From Desmodus rotundus (Eukaryota; Chordata; Mammalia; Chiroptera; Phyllostomidae), in the NCBI RefSeq assembly GCF_022682495.2, contig NC_071397.1, forward strand, positions 25,869,427 through 25,933,426: a stretch of 64,000 nt of DNA, read 5' to 3'. A program made the position numbers and the translations under genes. Positions 23,783-36,400 of this stretch are shown piece by piece. The notes under the pieces are model-generated. The model searched no databases. It had not been told where the DNA came from and worked only from the letters and a program-made list of their open reading frames with translations. Positions within the stretch are counted from its first letter, which is position 1, and each line of letters starts with the position of its first letter.

Positions 23783-23990
23783 TTTTTCTTTAAGATTTAA
23801 TTAATTTATTTTTAGAGAGAGGGGAAGGCAGGGAGAAAGAGACGGAGAGAAACATCAATGTGTGGTTGCCTCTCATGTGTCCCCACTGGGGACCTGGCCT
23901 ACAAACGAGGCATGTGCCCTGGTTAGAAATCAAACCACCACCCTTTGCTTTGCAGTCCAGCACTCAATCCACTGAGCCACACCAGCCAGG
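23783..23990 (-). mobile_element. VES-type bat SINE with 18-bp TSD
   Basis: Minus strand: CTGGCTGGTGTGGCTCAGTG, then a B-box region GTTTGATTTCTAACCAGGGC, then CCCCAGTGGGGACACATGAG, then a GAGAGAAAGAG-like purine stretch and an AATTAATTAAATC tail. The 18-bp repeat ACAAAATCTTGTTAATGT at 23765-23782 and 23991-24008 is perfect. This points to a fairly recent insertion and fixes both ends. Confidence 0.93.
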
Positions 23991-24008
23991 ACAAAATCTT
24001 GTTAATGT
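23991..24008 (+). repeat. Right TSD of VES SINE
   Basis: Perfect 18-bp match to 23765-23782. Confidence 0.92.
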
Positions 24009-24274
24009 GAACTTCTATTATGTTAATGTCTGTTTCTATAATCATTTGTCTCTTACAGATTTCAAAATGCTGTTGCTAAATTATCTCAGTAAATTCTTAT
24101 GATAATTCTCCGATGTAAATTGTGTGATGATTAAATCACATTTTTCCCCAAATATTAATGAATAGCAGGAATAGAGATAAAGATAGTGATTTTAAAAGTT
24201 GGATTTCATGTTTTAAAAAGAATAGAGTTCAAAGAATGAATCTTTTTTTTAAACACTGGAAGAGGGGGACATTT

Positions 24275-24600
24275 ATTACTGTTTACAGATAATTGTATAC
24301 CTGAAAAACCAAAAACAAAAAAACCCCTTAATTATAAATCTGTGGCAAACAAAATAAGAACTTATGAAATGGATGGGCACAATATTAGTTTGTAAAAATC
24401 ATTGGCATCATCATACAAACAACAACTGGTTAGAACACATAATGAATATGGGTCAATTGTACTTTAATTAGAAAGAAGAAAAAGAAAGCCATAATAGAAA
24501 TAAAGACCCCAATTGTAATAGCCAAAAAGAAAATACTTAAAAACAAGCTGAAACAATATTTAATAAAGATGGCATTTTAAAGTAGCAACCCAGAGAGGGC
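24275..24600 (+). mobile_element. Degraded L1 ORF2 fragment
   Basis: TATTACTGTTTACAGATAAT followed by GTATACCTGAAAAACC is the counterpart of the L1 region around and after the FADD box. Further ORF2-like AT-rich DNA follows to about 24560. Heavily mutated and without open frames. Confidence 0.4.
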
Positions 24601-27284
24601 TACCGAAAAGTTAACTTTTATGCACGTCTGAAATGCTTTTGTTGTGCTCACACCAGGAGAGTGACTGTGGAGAACTCTACGCAGGAAGAAAATTTCCTTC
24701 AGATTGCTGAAGATGTTCTGTCATCTCCTTTACCAGCACTGCCACTGAGAAGTCCCAAAATCAATCTGATTCTTGTTTGTTTGTATCTAATGTTTTTCTT
24801 TAATTCAGATGCTCTTTAAAAAGCATAAACAAAATCAAATCATTTGGTTCTTCACAGTCATAGATTTGAGCAGAATCCAAATACTGTGAAATCCGGGAGA
24901 ACACAAGGGTGTTCTCTCCATCACATCAAAGCGTGAGTCTTTCATGTTGGAAATGTGCGTACTGGATTCCTGAAGGTAGATATTTTACAGAAAAATGTTG
25001 TTTAGGTTATGGAAAATAGCACAAACTTGGTACCAGTTGGGTAGCTATTGTTTTGTTGTGTTAAGAGGGAAGAGTTGAGATAAATAAGGCTTATTTTGAA
25101 AGAAAGCAGGGAAAGTACATCCAATATACAGAGCTAAAATGCAACAACGAGAGACTAAGTAGCCAAAAGATGAAAGCATTCAGATAAATGGTTAAGTCTT
25201 AGTTCCTACCATTTTCATTTTAAGCTGTAGTCACACTAATCTAGCTTCTCTTCATACATACCACATACATTCTCATCTCAGGGCCTTTGTGCTTTCTTAA
25301 AAACCCCCTTAATCTGGTGGACAGCTTATACCCAGACTCCTAGTCACTGCAGTCACCTGAGTAGAGAACATAGGAAGTGCTCTGTGAACTGCCTGCTGGG
25401 TGAGTGAGTGACGTTTCTCAAAACCACATCTACAATGGAATCCGGGCTCCAGATCAAATGTCTGTCTGAGAAGCCATTTGTTTTGAATAGGAACATTGCC
25501 AAGATTAGCATTGACTGGAACTCTATCCCTCCTACTTCCCACAGCAGAAGCTGTGAGAAGACAGTTGCAGCTCGTTAGTACAGAGAGTAACCGCAGCGAG
25601 GTGGGTAAGACGGGTAAGGCAGAGAGCCAAAGTCAGTCTAACCTCACACAGACGTGCCCACCAGCAATGTGAAAAATCCACAAAGGTGTCTGCCACAACT
25701 TTCTCATTATTTAGCTATATGTAATGTCTTAGAGTTTCCTCACAGCAATCCATAGAAACCCTCTTTTCTGTCGATTAAAACATTCTATGGCCATACGCTT
25801 TAGCTTTCAAATTTTTAAAACCTATTTTGTATACCTATGGCATGCTGCATTCCATCCCTTATTTTCTTTGTAAAGAAAACTATGATGATTTGAATTTGGT
25901 ACATTTTATCTGGGTATAAATGAGTGGGTAAATAATCTTATTAAAAAACTGATACTTAGCTATTTGTCGCTTCTAACTAAAATAAAATTCAGTTTTCAAT
26001 ATCTAGCATTTAAATTAATTCCACATTTATTTACTGTGTATCTACCCTATGCCAGACACTACTAAATCCCAAGGTTCAGCATGGGTCAAACAGGCAACAT
26101 TCCAATTTCCCAAAAACCTCAGGCCTATGAAACCATATTTTACACACGGGAGTCTGTCTATTCAGGTTGCTGAATGACCTAATTTTTCCAAGCCCATGGG
26201 TGCACAGAGATTTTTTTTTTTCATTAGTACTGATCCCCCATAATGAAATCAAAAGTGGTGAGAGCACAGAGAAGGACATTGGTATAGACCTTGTTCAATC
26301 ATTTAGATTTATTTTCATGTTTATCGTTCCCTACAATGATATTTGTAAAGTTTCTAGAGCTGTAAATCCCAGACCTTCTACTTCCCTCTATGAAGAAGTC
26401 CATTTTCCACTGTAAATTTTCTCACCTGTGTACTGTTAAGTATAGGAGAGCACTGTATATGTAAAGGAAGTCCTTCCATTCACATTTTCCATTAACTGTT
26501 CTGTTACTGACAATATCTAAAATCATGCTAACAGTATTTTATTTGAAACTCCTGTATGTTTCACAGGTATTAAAGGACTAATTTTTACAAAATTATTATG
26601 ATGGTTTCAATATTCAGCTTCCTTATAATCAAAGTCATTTACAATCCATCTATTTACACACAAGCATACTAATTACTTTCTAAAATATTATGCTTATAAT
26701 AATCAAAATATGTCTCTGTGTAATTTATTCTTTTTCCTAGCAAAAATCTCATTAGCAGTCGTAGGACTCAATGTTATTATTCCCAAGATAAATGATACAA
26801 AAGATTCATTATCTTTAAGTCACACTGGAATCATTGAACTGAATCATTTTATGTCATTATAATTATCTTTCAAGCAGTGTAATCCTATAAATTTAACTAA
26901 TGCTAAAGTGGCCTATTGACCCAAAGGACAATTCTAGTCTCTAGCTTGATAATTTAATATATTAATGCCCAGGAAATAATGCATGCTTTTTATTACTTAG
27001 TTTCCTCTCTTCTGTTCTGAATCAAATAGTGGTCCAATTCTAATCAAAGTAATTAGAATTTTGAAAAAAATGATTTATTTTTTCATTGGCTAGTCTTTCA
27101 TTTTGTATGCATATCTATACTTATTATCATCAAGAATTTAAAGAATTCAACCTACATAAGCCCATTTTTTGTAAAACTGCAATTTAATACTTGAAGCAGA
27201 ATACTCCCAACAAGTTTTGGCGACTTTCCTTATAATATAAAATATAAAATGGATTATTTTAAAATTTGTGTGTTTCCCCACCTT
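24601..27284. other. Mostly unique DNA; small L2-like patch near 26010-26090
   Basis: ATTTATTTACTGTGTATCTA then ATGCCAGACACTACTAAA near 26030 looks like an antisense L2 3' end. No gene is supported; open frames on either strand at 25309-25542 and 26076-26415 lack any family signature. Confidence 0.4.
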
Positions 27285-27460
27285 GACTTCACACAAAAAT
27301 TACCAGTAGGGCTTTAAAAATATGAATACATGGACTTCACACCCAATAATTTTCACTTGTTTACGGTGCTGCCTACTCATCAGGATAATGAAAAACTCCT
27401 CAGGTAGTTGGAATGTGCAACGCAACACCACGAGTTTGGTAGATCCTGCTCAGAAGGTAT
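27285..27460. mobile_element. MER5-like hAT fragment
   Basis: Has AAAATTACCAGTAGGGCTTT, GGACTTCACACCC and AAACTCCTCAGGTAGTTGGA then ATGTGCAACGC, following the MER5 palindromic layout. Degraded. Confidence 0.45.
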
Positions 27461-28284
27461 ATGAAGGCAGGACTATGGTCTAAACAACTGCAAACTAGGC
27501 ATTACCTTCAAATGTCTCACATTCATCAGATTTTTTCCAGTGATTCAAAACCCATTATAATCATATATGAAACACTTGATAAAGACCTTGATGAAGCTAA
27601 TTCTTAATTTTACTGATAAACTCAAGTAGAACACTCATAATGCTATAAAATACACTAAATTATTTAGGTGTACCTTTCCAGGATTATAAACAGCGAATAG
27701 GATGGCAAAATGATTGAATACAAATTCAACTGGATGGGATGCTTTTTTGGATATTGCTTAAACCATGTTTTTATGTATATATTCCATGTGCTTAATGTAC
27801 TCATTTCATATATATGAAACATAGTCATATCTGGTCATATGTTATAGATATGATATAAAGATTACAGTAAGATATAAGACATAATCTTATATCACTATAA
27901 TCTTAATCAAAAGATGGTCTAAAGCTCATGACATTTGATGAATTGAACTTTTTTGATACTCATACAAGTTGTTATATGGTCCATCTTGCTGATTATTACA
28001 CAAGAATAAAAAGAAATACTGAATTTATTATGCAGTGACTAATTTAATACCTTTAACTATAACATAAATTTTATGTTAATAATGAAACTGAAAACTAAAA
28101 GAAGCATTTCATGTACATCTCTGAACCTATGAAAAATGAACAGTGTAATCTAAATGATTAGACTGGTGAGGTAACTGACAAACTATACACTCCACAATGT
28201 GAAAGGTTAATATCATTTAATTAAAATGTATTGGGCATGATAATATTACATAATCAATCATCTTTCTAGATTAATTATGGGTTT
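27461..28284. other. Unique AT-rich DNA
   Basis: No gene seen. Around 27780-27900 there are several overlapping ATAT-type inverted repeats, ordinary for such base composition. Confidence 0.45.
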
Positions 28285-28612
28285 TTCTTTAACATTTTTA
28301 TTAAATTTATTGGGGTGGCATTGATTAATAAAATTATTTAAGTTTCAAGTGTACAATTCTATGTATATTATTTGTATATGGTATTGTGAGTTCAACACCT
28401 CAAGTATGTCTCTTTCTGTCACCATTTATTGTCAGTTTATGCTCCTGTATCCATCTCCACCTCCTTCCCTCTGGTAGTCACCACAATGTTGTTTGTGTCT
28501 AAGAGGTTTTTTTTTCCCTTAATCCCTTCACATTTTCACCCAGCCCCCAACTCCCCACCTCTCCCCTCTAACAACTGTCAGTCTGTTTTCTTTTCATGTA
28601 TACTATAGAAGA
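28285..28612 (-). mobile_element. L1 3' end, antisense, 5'-truncated
   Basis: Plus strand shows the T-rich tail, then ATTGGGGTGGCATTGATTAA, AGTTTCAAGTGTACAATTCT, and later a C-rich block CCCAGCCCCCAACTCCCCACC. This is the reverse complement of an L1 3' UTR common in laurasiatherian mammals. Confidence 0.75.
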
Positions 28613-28959
28613 TGATTAATTTTTAGTCTGTTGTGTTATTTACTAGAACTTAAAAATGTAGATTATTTCATAAAATTAAAATGGTTTATTTTAGTTTATT
28701 AGAGAGAAAAGCTTACTCATTGTATGTCTTTTTCTTTTATATTATTTTCTTTACTCATTTAATATTTTTTTGTTAGAAAAAAAATTCACCAACTTTTACC
28801 AAAAACATTAGAACTGATTAGATGAGGGTTCTTCTCAAGTTTTATAGCTGATGAGATCAATATGTGAAGAAAATAACAATCTTAAAACTTGAAGTTATTT
28901 ATTTCTTAATATCCCAGAAGTCCCCTTAAATGAAGTAAATATACAGGAAGTTCAGATTA
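28613..28959. other. Unique AT-rich DNA
   Basis: No gene or repeat recognised. Confidence 0.45.
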
Positions 28960-29155
28960 AGAACAGATTTGACTTTGGGTAAGAGCTTTCAAGTCCTTAG
29001 CCATTTACTTCTCTTTTATCACTTTCATTTTCTTATCTTTATTATTAATTATAAATGTACATACAAGATAATATTACTTAAGGTTTTGTAAGAAATAAAT
29101 GTAATAAAATGGCAGCATCCAGCATATAATAGATGTCCAAAGATAGTAGTTCATT
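28960..29155 (+). mobile_element. MIR-like fragment
   Basis: The order TTTGGGTAAGAGCTTTCAAG, CATTTTCTTATCTTTATTAT, ATGGCAGCATCCAGCATATAAT parallels MIR (ttgggcaagttacttaacc ... atctgtaaaatggg ... tgcctggcacatagt). Confidence 0.45.
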
Positions 29156-32100
29156 TGCTGATTAATTAATTCCATTATTTAATGTGGTAAAGACATCAAT
29201 GGATGTAGTGGAAAACCTAGGTGAATCCTCTTCATGAATATTCTTCAACCAATATTGTCAGTAATTTTTCACCATAGTGATTATAAATATTAAAAAGGGA
29301 GAAGATATCCATTATGTTAAGAATTTGCATTTGAAGCATCATTTTAAGCCTGGTATGTTTGGGTGAGACTAAGGGGAAAAGTGAGCAGAATTAAACTGAA
29401 GAAGAATCTGTATGTTTACGTTATCAGCAGTTCAGATACTAGTCAAAAGGAATTTTTCAAACTCAGTTCAAAGCTAAGTAAGTTTACAAGACTTAGGGTA
29501 GCGCTGCCTAGGCACTGAAAAATGCTGCCTACGCTGGCCTTGACTCTAAGCCACATGTACAATGGGGCCTCAGGGCCCTGCAGATTCCGTTTCTCGATTG
29601 AGTACTGATTTTACTTTTATCAGATGATGATAAAGAAACCGACAACTTTAGCCTTCACATAACACAAAATGTATTTGCACTTTTATTTGATTTCCTACTT
29701 TTATAACTTCCAATTTGTTTTTTTGACATTTGTTATTCAGGTGAATTATGGTAATTAAGCAAAAATATTTTTAGCCTATGAAATAAAAGAGCTTAACTAG
29801 CGGATTCAATAATATTTGTGGACTGTTTTGAATTAGAAAACTGAAACACATGGCAAGCAATCTAGTCAATGAAGATGACTTGGAGCCCACATTTAGTGAA
29901 AATCTAATCATTAGTAAAGCGCCAGCCCTCCAGGGTATACGCTGACATGTCTTTACATTGACTTATTTCAATTAGCAGTACCTATAACGTTCACCATCAT
30001 CAGAAACTCTACCTAAATGTGCACTATGAGTTGTTTTTGGATATATGAACCAAAGAACAGATGTAAAATGTTGAATAACTGAACTATAAGATAAAAATGT
30101 TTCTAGCTATATTTCAGAAAAGTATATATAGGGTTTTCTAAAAATTCCAGTCTAAATTAATGAATCTTAGTGTCTGGAATCAAAGCCTCCATTCACTTAA
30201 CTGCTATATATTTGGTGAAAATGAAAATATCTGAAAGTATTTCTAGAAAAGATTGCCATCTGGCACTATCCGTGCCTGTGAAGTGACCCAGAATAGCACG
30301 CGTTAGCCAATCAGGTAGGAGTTGGCTAGAGTCCAGGGAGTATCAGGACTCACCAGGAGCTACCGCTAACCGTGTTGCCCAGAGATGGTCGTTGTCTCAG
30401 TGAAAATGTACTTTGGTCATAAAATGCAAAAAATGAACTGGATACGCTTAAAGTTGATTTAAAGGAGGTTTACTCTACCTGTCAGGAAAAACATTTATAT
30501 GATTTAGAGAGAGTGATTGTATCAATTAGAGTCAGTAAATGGCAGTCTTTGGTTCTGATCTGTCACTAACTCCGAAATCCTCCAGTGGCAAAATGGTTAA
30601 TGAAATATTTATTAACACACACTTCTGTCAGCATTTAAAATATAATCCATAAATATTCAAGTATCCTGTAGTAATCTTTAATGATTATCCAGAAAGCTTT
30701 TATATAAACATGCGCAAGCATGCACACTCACAAATGTCCTTGAGAGAGACAAGAGTTAGGTACATTGTTTCTCATTGTTCATTATTTATTCAAGGCAACG
30801 CCGTCCTCTCTGGGCTGTGTACAATCATAAACAAAACTCTCTAGAATATACCGAAGGTAAAAGTCAATATCCTACTAGTTATTCCAAAAATCTTAAAAGT
30901 AGCTTAGTAACCAGATTGTAGATAGTTTGTTTCAATGAATCCAATTTGTTATCTTAAAAATAAGTGTTGGAAAATACTTGCCTTATTTTAATTTTTTGCC
31001 TACACTATGGGTCAATACTATGTTTGACACAAAGTCTGGTTATTTTCTGTTTTGTATCTCTTACACAGGACTAGGCAAGTGATAGATGTTAAGTGAATAC
31101 TGGCCTATTTAAATAAATACTCTTTATGAGGACAATAATCTATTCCAGTTTTAATGTTCAAATCTGAATTCGTGAAAATGTCTAGAGAATATATATTCTC
31201 AAAATATGTGTTCTGCATATGAATACAATGTAGAACAGTATTTGCTGTGCCATATTACTGTCTTTTGGATAACAATGATATTTAAAATTATTTTAAATTA
31301 CATCTTTTGTAGATCACATGTATTCATTTAACTTTTTGAATCTAATTTTTGCTAGGACATTTCTACAAATACTTCTTCAACATGATTATTTAGAGAAAAA
31401 TGTCCTATGCTAGTATTTGCAGAAATTAATTTAATGTGAATTCTTTGACATAAAATTGCTTTGGATTTTAATAAGAAGGCAATGTTAATACAGTAGCATT
31501 GAGTATTAAAGATTTATTTTTACAATCTTTTCATTTATAAATAGCCAATTTTAAGATATTGTATCATAATGGAAGGTTAGCATCAAATTTTAAATGTCAG
31601 ATTCTCTGCTTTTTCCCCCTTGTTTTCTAATTTAATTACACTTTTTCTAGTGGTAATTGTCATATAAAATGTTTCTATTCTATATTTATTCATTAGTTCA
31701 TTCCTGTGTTTTGACCTTTGATTTTGTTTTACTTCACTCAGTTACTTGCTCGATCTCCAGAAAACCATTACTTTTGCAAATCATTAGACCAGTATTTAAG
31801 TCAATTATTTGTTAATCAACCTTGTTGCTTCAAATAATGAAGCTACAAGTTAGATCAATTTTAAAAATAACTTTACCAAGAGCTAGAGGTTTTCATACTT
31901 TTATTAATGACATTAATCATCTCTATAGTTTATCAAATAGATCTTATTTTTTAAAATAAAACTCTAGGTAAAGAAACATATTTCTATAAGTTCAAATTTT
32001 AAAATCAAATAGTAGCTGACTAATATGATTATGTAATATATATTGGCATCTAAAAATGTTATTATTTCATTATATGCATAAACATTAAAACAAAAGCTAA

Positions 32101-32814
32101 TCACGTGCAGTTATGGAAAGTGATTTTTAATCTGAAGATATGAGGTTTTTAATCTGAAGATATGAAAATAGGTTTTTACATATACTTTGAACTTCAGTTT
32201 AGATGAGTATAAGTAAGTTTAATGTGTGTGGTTCTGCAGATATTCACTAAAAATCAAGGGTGTTACAAATGTTCGTGTGACACAGAATGTAGAAAAGAAG
32301 AATGTGTTACCTCTAACCTGTATTTGATGCCAAATGAGCAGCCTGATGATGTAAATTAAGTACTTATGAATAAAACTAATAATTTTTTTAGTTTTCATGT
32401 ATTGTTACCTGTAAACTAGGGTAACAACTTAAAATATCTTGAAATGTACTAGATTTATGATTTCCCTGATTTATGTACTTCAAAATTACTTTTGCTATTA
32501 TATTTAATTGTCCTTAGGAAAACTTTTTATTATTGTTACTTTGTTAAAATAGTAGTAGCAGCTGTATTCCTTTTAAATACCTTTGTACATTATTTAATGT
32601 TGATAAATACTTTTCTTATTTAGACTCTAATAACAGTTTTGTGATATGGTGATGTTAAAATGATATTTCCTTGGAATTATAAGAGTAACTATTCATGATA
32701 CCTGATTTGAATTATGATACTGGAGAAAAATTCCCTTCTCAGTAGATCTTCATTGCAAGATTTCTCAGATTTATTGATATGTTGAGTTAATCTGAATGGG
32801 ATTACACTTTTAAG
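29156..32814. other. Unique AT-rich DNA with small ancient-repeat patches
   Basis: No gene seen. A short L2-like end lies near 31050-31110. A 20-bp direct duplication is at 32124-32165. Confidence 0.45.
32124..32165 (+). repeat. 20-bp tandem direct duplication
   Basis: TTTTTAATCTGAAGATATGA occurs at 32124-32143 and again at 32146-32165, two bases apart, perfectly identical. Confidence 0.9.
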
Positions 32815-32819
32815 ATGGT

Positions 32820-33104
32820 CTTTATTTTTTTATTTTTAATACACTTTATTGATTCTGCTATTACAGTTGTCTCATTTTTTTCCACCCTTTATTCCCCTCC
32901 ACCCTGTACCCTCCCTCCACCATCATTCCCCCATTTTAGTTCATGTCCATGGGTTGTACATATACAGTTTTTGGCTTCTCCGTTCCCCATGCTATTCTTA
33001 ACCTCCCCCTGTCTATTTCGTATCTACCATTTATGCTACTTATTCCCTGTACCTTTTCCTCCATTCTCCACCCTCCCCCTCCCCCTCTCCACTGATGTCC
33101 CTTA
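32820..33104 (-). mobile_element. Young L1 3' end, antisense
   Basis: Plus strand: ATACACTTTATTGATTCTGC, TTACAGTTGTCTCATTTTTT, TTCATGTCCATGGGTTGTAC, CTTAACCTCCCCCTGTCTAT, TTATTCCCTGTACC. This is the reverse complement of the bat L1 3' UTR. The 97-codon plus-strand frame here is C-rich antisense sequence, not a gene. Confidence 0.75.
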
Positions 33105-33373
33105 TTAGGAAGGAATAATTCTTATGTTCTTATACCTTAGCTATGAGATGATGGCATGGCAAGCAGTGGGCCTTACTTTTGACTACACAACTGGGTGAAA
33201 AGAACGAACCTCAGTTCTGGGCACAGGAGCTGGCACAGCAGATCTTCTACAATCCCCTCCCTCAACCCTACATAACATCCAAAAACTTGGGTGTATTTTT
33301 CAGTGTCCTTTTTTCACAGATACTTAGAGGAAAGCAAGGGACAACTGAGTCATTGTCCAGGAGGAACAAAAAG

Positions 33374-34114
33374 TGTTACAATGATGCTTAGCTAATTATT
33401 AGTAAAAGAAAGGGGAGCAAAGGGATACAGACATTGAGTTTAATAAATTAAGGAGGATGAGTCTGATTGTCTAGCCAGGAAGTTCCAGCTTCACATCCCA
33501 GGGGATAGTGGCATTGCTCCACCAAGCAGATTAACAGTCCTCCCTTCCTCCCTCCGGTACCAGTGGATGTAGGGGAGCAGGAGGGGGTACTTGACCAAAG
33601 CGGCCTGTCGTTTAACTAGTGGGTGGACATATCAAAAGCTTGAGAAAACTTGAGAGGTTTATTAACCAGTTTGAAAAGTTTCTTGTCTTTTCAAAGCCTA
33701 AGATAATATAAGCCCAGAGGAAAAAAGAAACTCTCTCTCTCTCTCTTTTGCTCGGGAACCTGCACTCACCCTGTGCCTTCGCACGTCCTCTCTCTGTAGC
33801 CATTTGGTCTGAGCAGCTAAGTGGCTGATGGCCTGATGGCAGTGCAATTCCATAGGTGTACTCTTGGCAGGAGCCTGAAAACCTCAGCACATTAACAGGT
33901 GCAGCTGGAAATACATGCAAAGCTACCCAGTAGCCTTTATTCTGGCTTTCCTGAAGACAAGATTGGACCTTTTCCATGGCCAGAAGGATGGAGATGGGAC
34001 ATTAAGAAGTCAGGAAGGGAACCCCCTCCTCGAATTTTACATCATCCTCCCACCTGGGTCTCAGGAAATTCTTTTCCTCACAACACCACAAGAATTCCCC
34101 TTCCACTGATAACA
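33374..34114 (+). mobile_element. Endogenous retroviral LTR, TGTTACA family, 741 bp
   Basis: Starts TGTTACAATGATGC and ends CACTGATAACA. It is homologous along its length to the LTR at 59375-60034 read on the minus strand. Shared blocks include the TTAGCTAATTATTA start, the GCATTG-TCCACCAAG block, the GGTACCAG block, GTGGACA-ATCAAAA-GCT, and the CACTGA-AACA end. An internal (CT)n run accounts for some length difference. The bases before it are purine-rich (AGGAGGAACAAAAAG), which may be the end of an internal region. Flanking 4-mers are AAAG and ATAG, so the TSD is imperfect or absent. Confidence 0.72.
33731..33746 (+). repeat. (CT)n run inside the LTR
   Basis: Eight CT units inside the LTR; absent from the related LTR at 59375-60034. 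Confidence 0.85.
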
Positions 34115-35119
34115 ATAGGAAAGACACTTTGTAGTCTTATAATTTAAGAATCATTACCTTAATGTTTAAATCTCCTATATGTAAATTAATTATCTCTTGG
34201 AAACAGTCATCTTAAAATTTAATACAGATACTTCAGATGCTTTCATATATCAAAATAATCTGAGCAATTTTTCAACTTTAATTTAAAATAAATCCATTTG
34301 TCTTTGCAGCATAATTTATGGGCCTAACTTTTCTGACTTCACATTTATGGATTCCTGGTACAGGGTTGTTGTGCCTAGAAGACAATCTGACACATAATAG
34401 AGGCTCAGTTAATATCTTTTGAAAGAATAATTGGAGGAAAATGGGTTTTGGTGCCAAAAATCCTCATTTTACCACTTAATTAGTTTACGATCTGGAATCT
34501 GCACATTTGATTCATGGTTGATGAAATGTGTCACTATTCTGCTCATTAAAAATAATGTATATTAATCTCTTAAAATATGTCCACACAGCTGACATTCAAC
34601 AAGCAATGAACAGCACATTTTGTTTACTTATGAAATGGAATAAGACAGAGGTGGGTACCTTTGTCCATTCCTTGCATAAACTAACATAATTAACTTTTCT
34701 TGAACATAGGTTATATGGACTGAGAAGAAAGGACATAATAATAGTTTCCTTAAGAAATTATCCCCACGGGGATAATAACTTGGAAGAATGTTCTGCTTTC
34801 AAGAATTAATGCTTACTATTTTTAAGTATTAACCACAGATTGATGAGTGATATCATAAGATAGATAGATATTTTTTAATATAGATAGCAATTAAAGGAAA
34901 AAAGAAAAAAAGAATATAAAATTCAAAACCTTATAATGCAGCTTAAGAATTTGAGAAAATATTTTTAATAAGGTAATTTTAGACACAGAAGAGAGACAGC
35001 TGGCTATACAGACATCTCAAACGCATACAAAAGCAATGAAATATCCTCTAAGAGATGTTATTAGTAATTGTAATGTAAGGTTTAAATTAAAGCCAGACTG
35101 TATTTTGGAGTGACTGGTA
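34115..35119. other. Mostly unique DNA; L2-like end near 34360-34430
   Basis: GTTGTGCCTAGAAGACAATC then CATAATAGAGGCTCAGTTAA resembles an L2 3' end. No gene seen. Confidence 0.4.
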
Positions 35120-35755
35120 TTGTGTTATTTAGGAATTTGGTCTCCTTGAAATTTACCTCTTGATATCACTCCGGTGAACAAGTCACCTCATATGGCAAAC
35201 AGAATTTAGCAGATGTAATTAAGTGCATGAATCTGGAGATGGGGAGGTGATCCTGGATTATGTGCATGGTCCCAATTTAATTACATGAGCTCTTAAAAGA
35301 GGAAATCCTGTCTCAACTAAAGTGAAAAAGATGTCATGGAAAATGTAGGAAGAGGAGAGATTTAAACCTGAGAAGGTTTCAAACTAATGTTGATGGCTTT
35401 GAAGATAAAGGAAATGGGCCAGGAGACAACAAATGTTGGCAGCTTCTGGAGACTAAGATCCCAGGCCTACAGGCAGGAAGAAAACAGAGGGCAGAGTTTT
35501 ACAACAAAATGTACTGAAGTTGGCTCACAGTCTGAACGAGCAAGGAAACGTACTCTTAGGTCTCCTACCCCTGAGGACTCAGCCCAGCCAGCTTCTTGAC
35601 TTTCACCTAGTGAGACTCAGAGCAGGGAACCAGCTGAAACCACGTGCTTGCTGACTGACTACAACGCTAAGGAAGTAAATCTGTGTTGTCTTATGCCACT
35701 GCATCTGTGGTAATTCGCTGTGGCAGCAACAGAAAATTCATACAGACATAACAAA
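35120..35755 (+). mobile_element. MaLR/MLT1-like LTR relic
   Basis: Shows GCAGATGTAATTAAGTGCAT, GTGATCCTGGATTATGTGCA, ATTACATGAGCTCTTAAAAG, GGCAGCTTCTGGAGACTAAG, GAGACTCAGAGCAGGGAACC, and the end TCTGTGTTGTCTTATGCCAC then GGCAGCAACAGAAAATTCAT. Same motif order as the 9688 and 47475 copies; the 71-codon open frame inside is chance. Confidence 0.62.
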
Positions 35756-36234
35756 GAATTCAATTACACATTTCTACTCCTTTTCCTTGCTTTCTCGCAG
35801 ATCCTTCCAATAGGAACAACACAAACATGCTAATAATTTTTTGACTTTTCTCAAAAGGAAAACTCTTGGTGTGAATATGTTCATTAGTATACCACCTATT
35901 TAAGCAAAAAAATAGTTGTAAAATATTATCATATAATTATAATACATATTTCATATTTTTATATTTACTGCATAAATCCAATTTCGAGTTGGAGGTAAGT
36001 TTCTGCAAATTAAACACAATTGCTAATATGAAAATTAAAAAGGTGCATAATTAATTGAACCTACTTTTGTTCTGTTTTAAATTTGAAATTATTTTGATTT
36101 CCATTTAACTCACTAGCAAAGTGTTCAAGGAAGTGTGAAGCCACGGGTTGTGAATTCCATCATTTTGGATGTTGGAGTTCCCAGGCACAAAATAGAAGAA
36201 TAGATGAAAAGGAAAGCTAGATTGAGTGGCGAAA
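35756..36234. other. Unique AT-rich DNA
   Basis: No gene or repeat recognised. Confidence 0.45.
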
Positions 36235-36400
36235 ATCAATGACTACTTACAATGTGGCTGACACTGTGTGATTCTCATAACATAAGGACTTAGTCACGAA
36301 AAGCTTATGGTAAGCAATATGTCCTAAGTCACACAACCATTAGGTAGTTGAGATGGGATTCAAACTGTTTTCAGAGCCTTAACACTTACTTTCTACCTCC
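36235..36400 (+). mobile_element. MIR SINE
   Basis: CTTACAATGTGGCTGACACTG, then TAAGTCACACAACCATTAGG, then GAGATGGGATTCAAACTG follow the MIR consensus order (acttactatgtgccaggcactg ... aaggtcacacagctagtaag ... gctgggattcgaaccc). Confidence 0.75.

Noticed and set aside
27780..27900. Possible AT-rich cruciform or origin-like structure
   Set aside because: The many overlapping ATAT inverted repeats are expected from base composition and have no supporting motif.
32815..33108. 97-codon proline/serine-rich plus-strand frame
   Set aside because: Antisense of an L1 3' UTR.
33612..33977. 121-codon minus-strand frame
   Set aside because: Lies antisense inside an LTR, including its (CT)n run; no viral or host domain.
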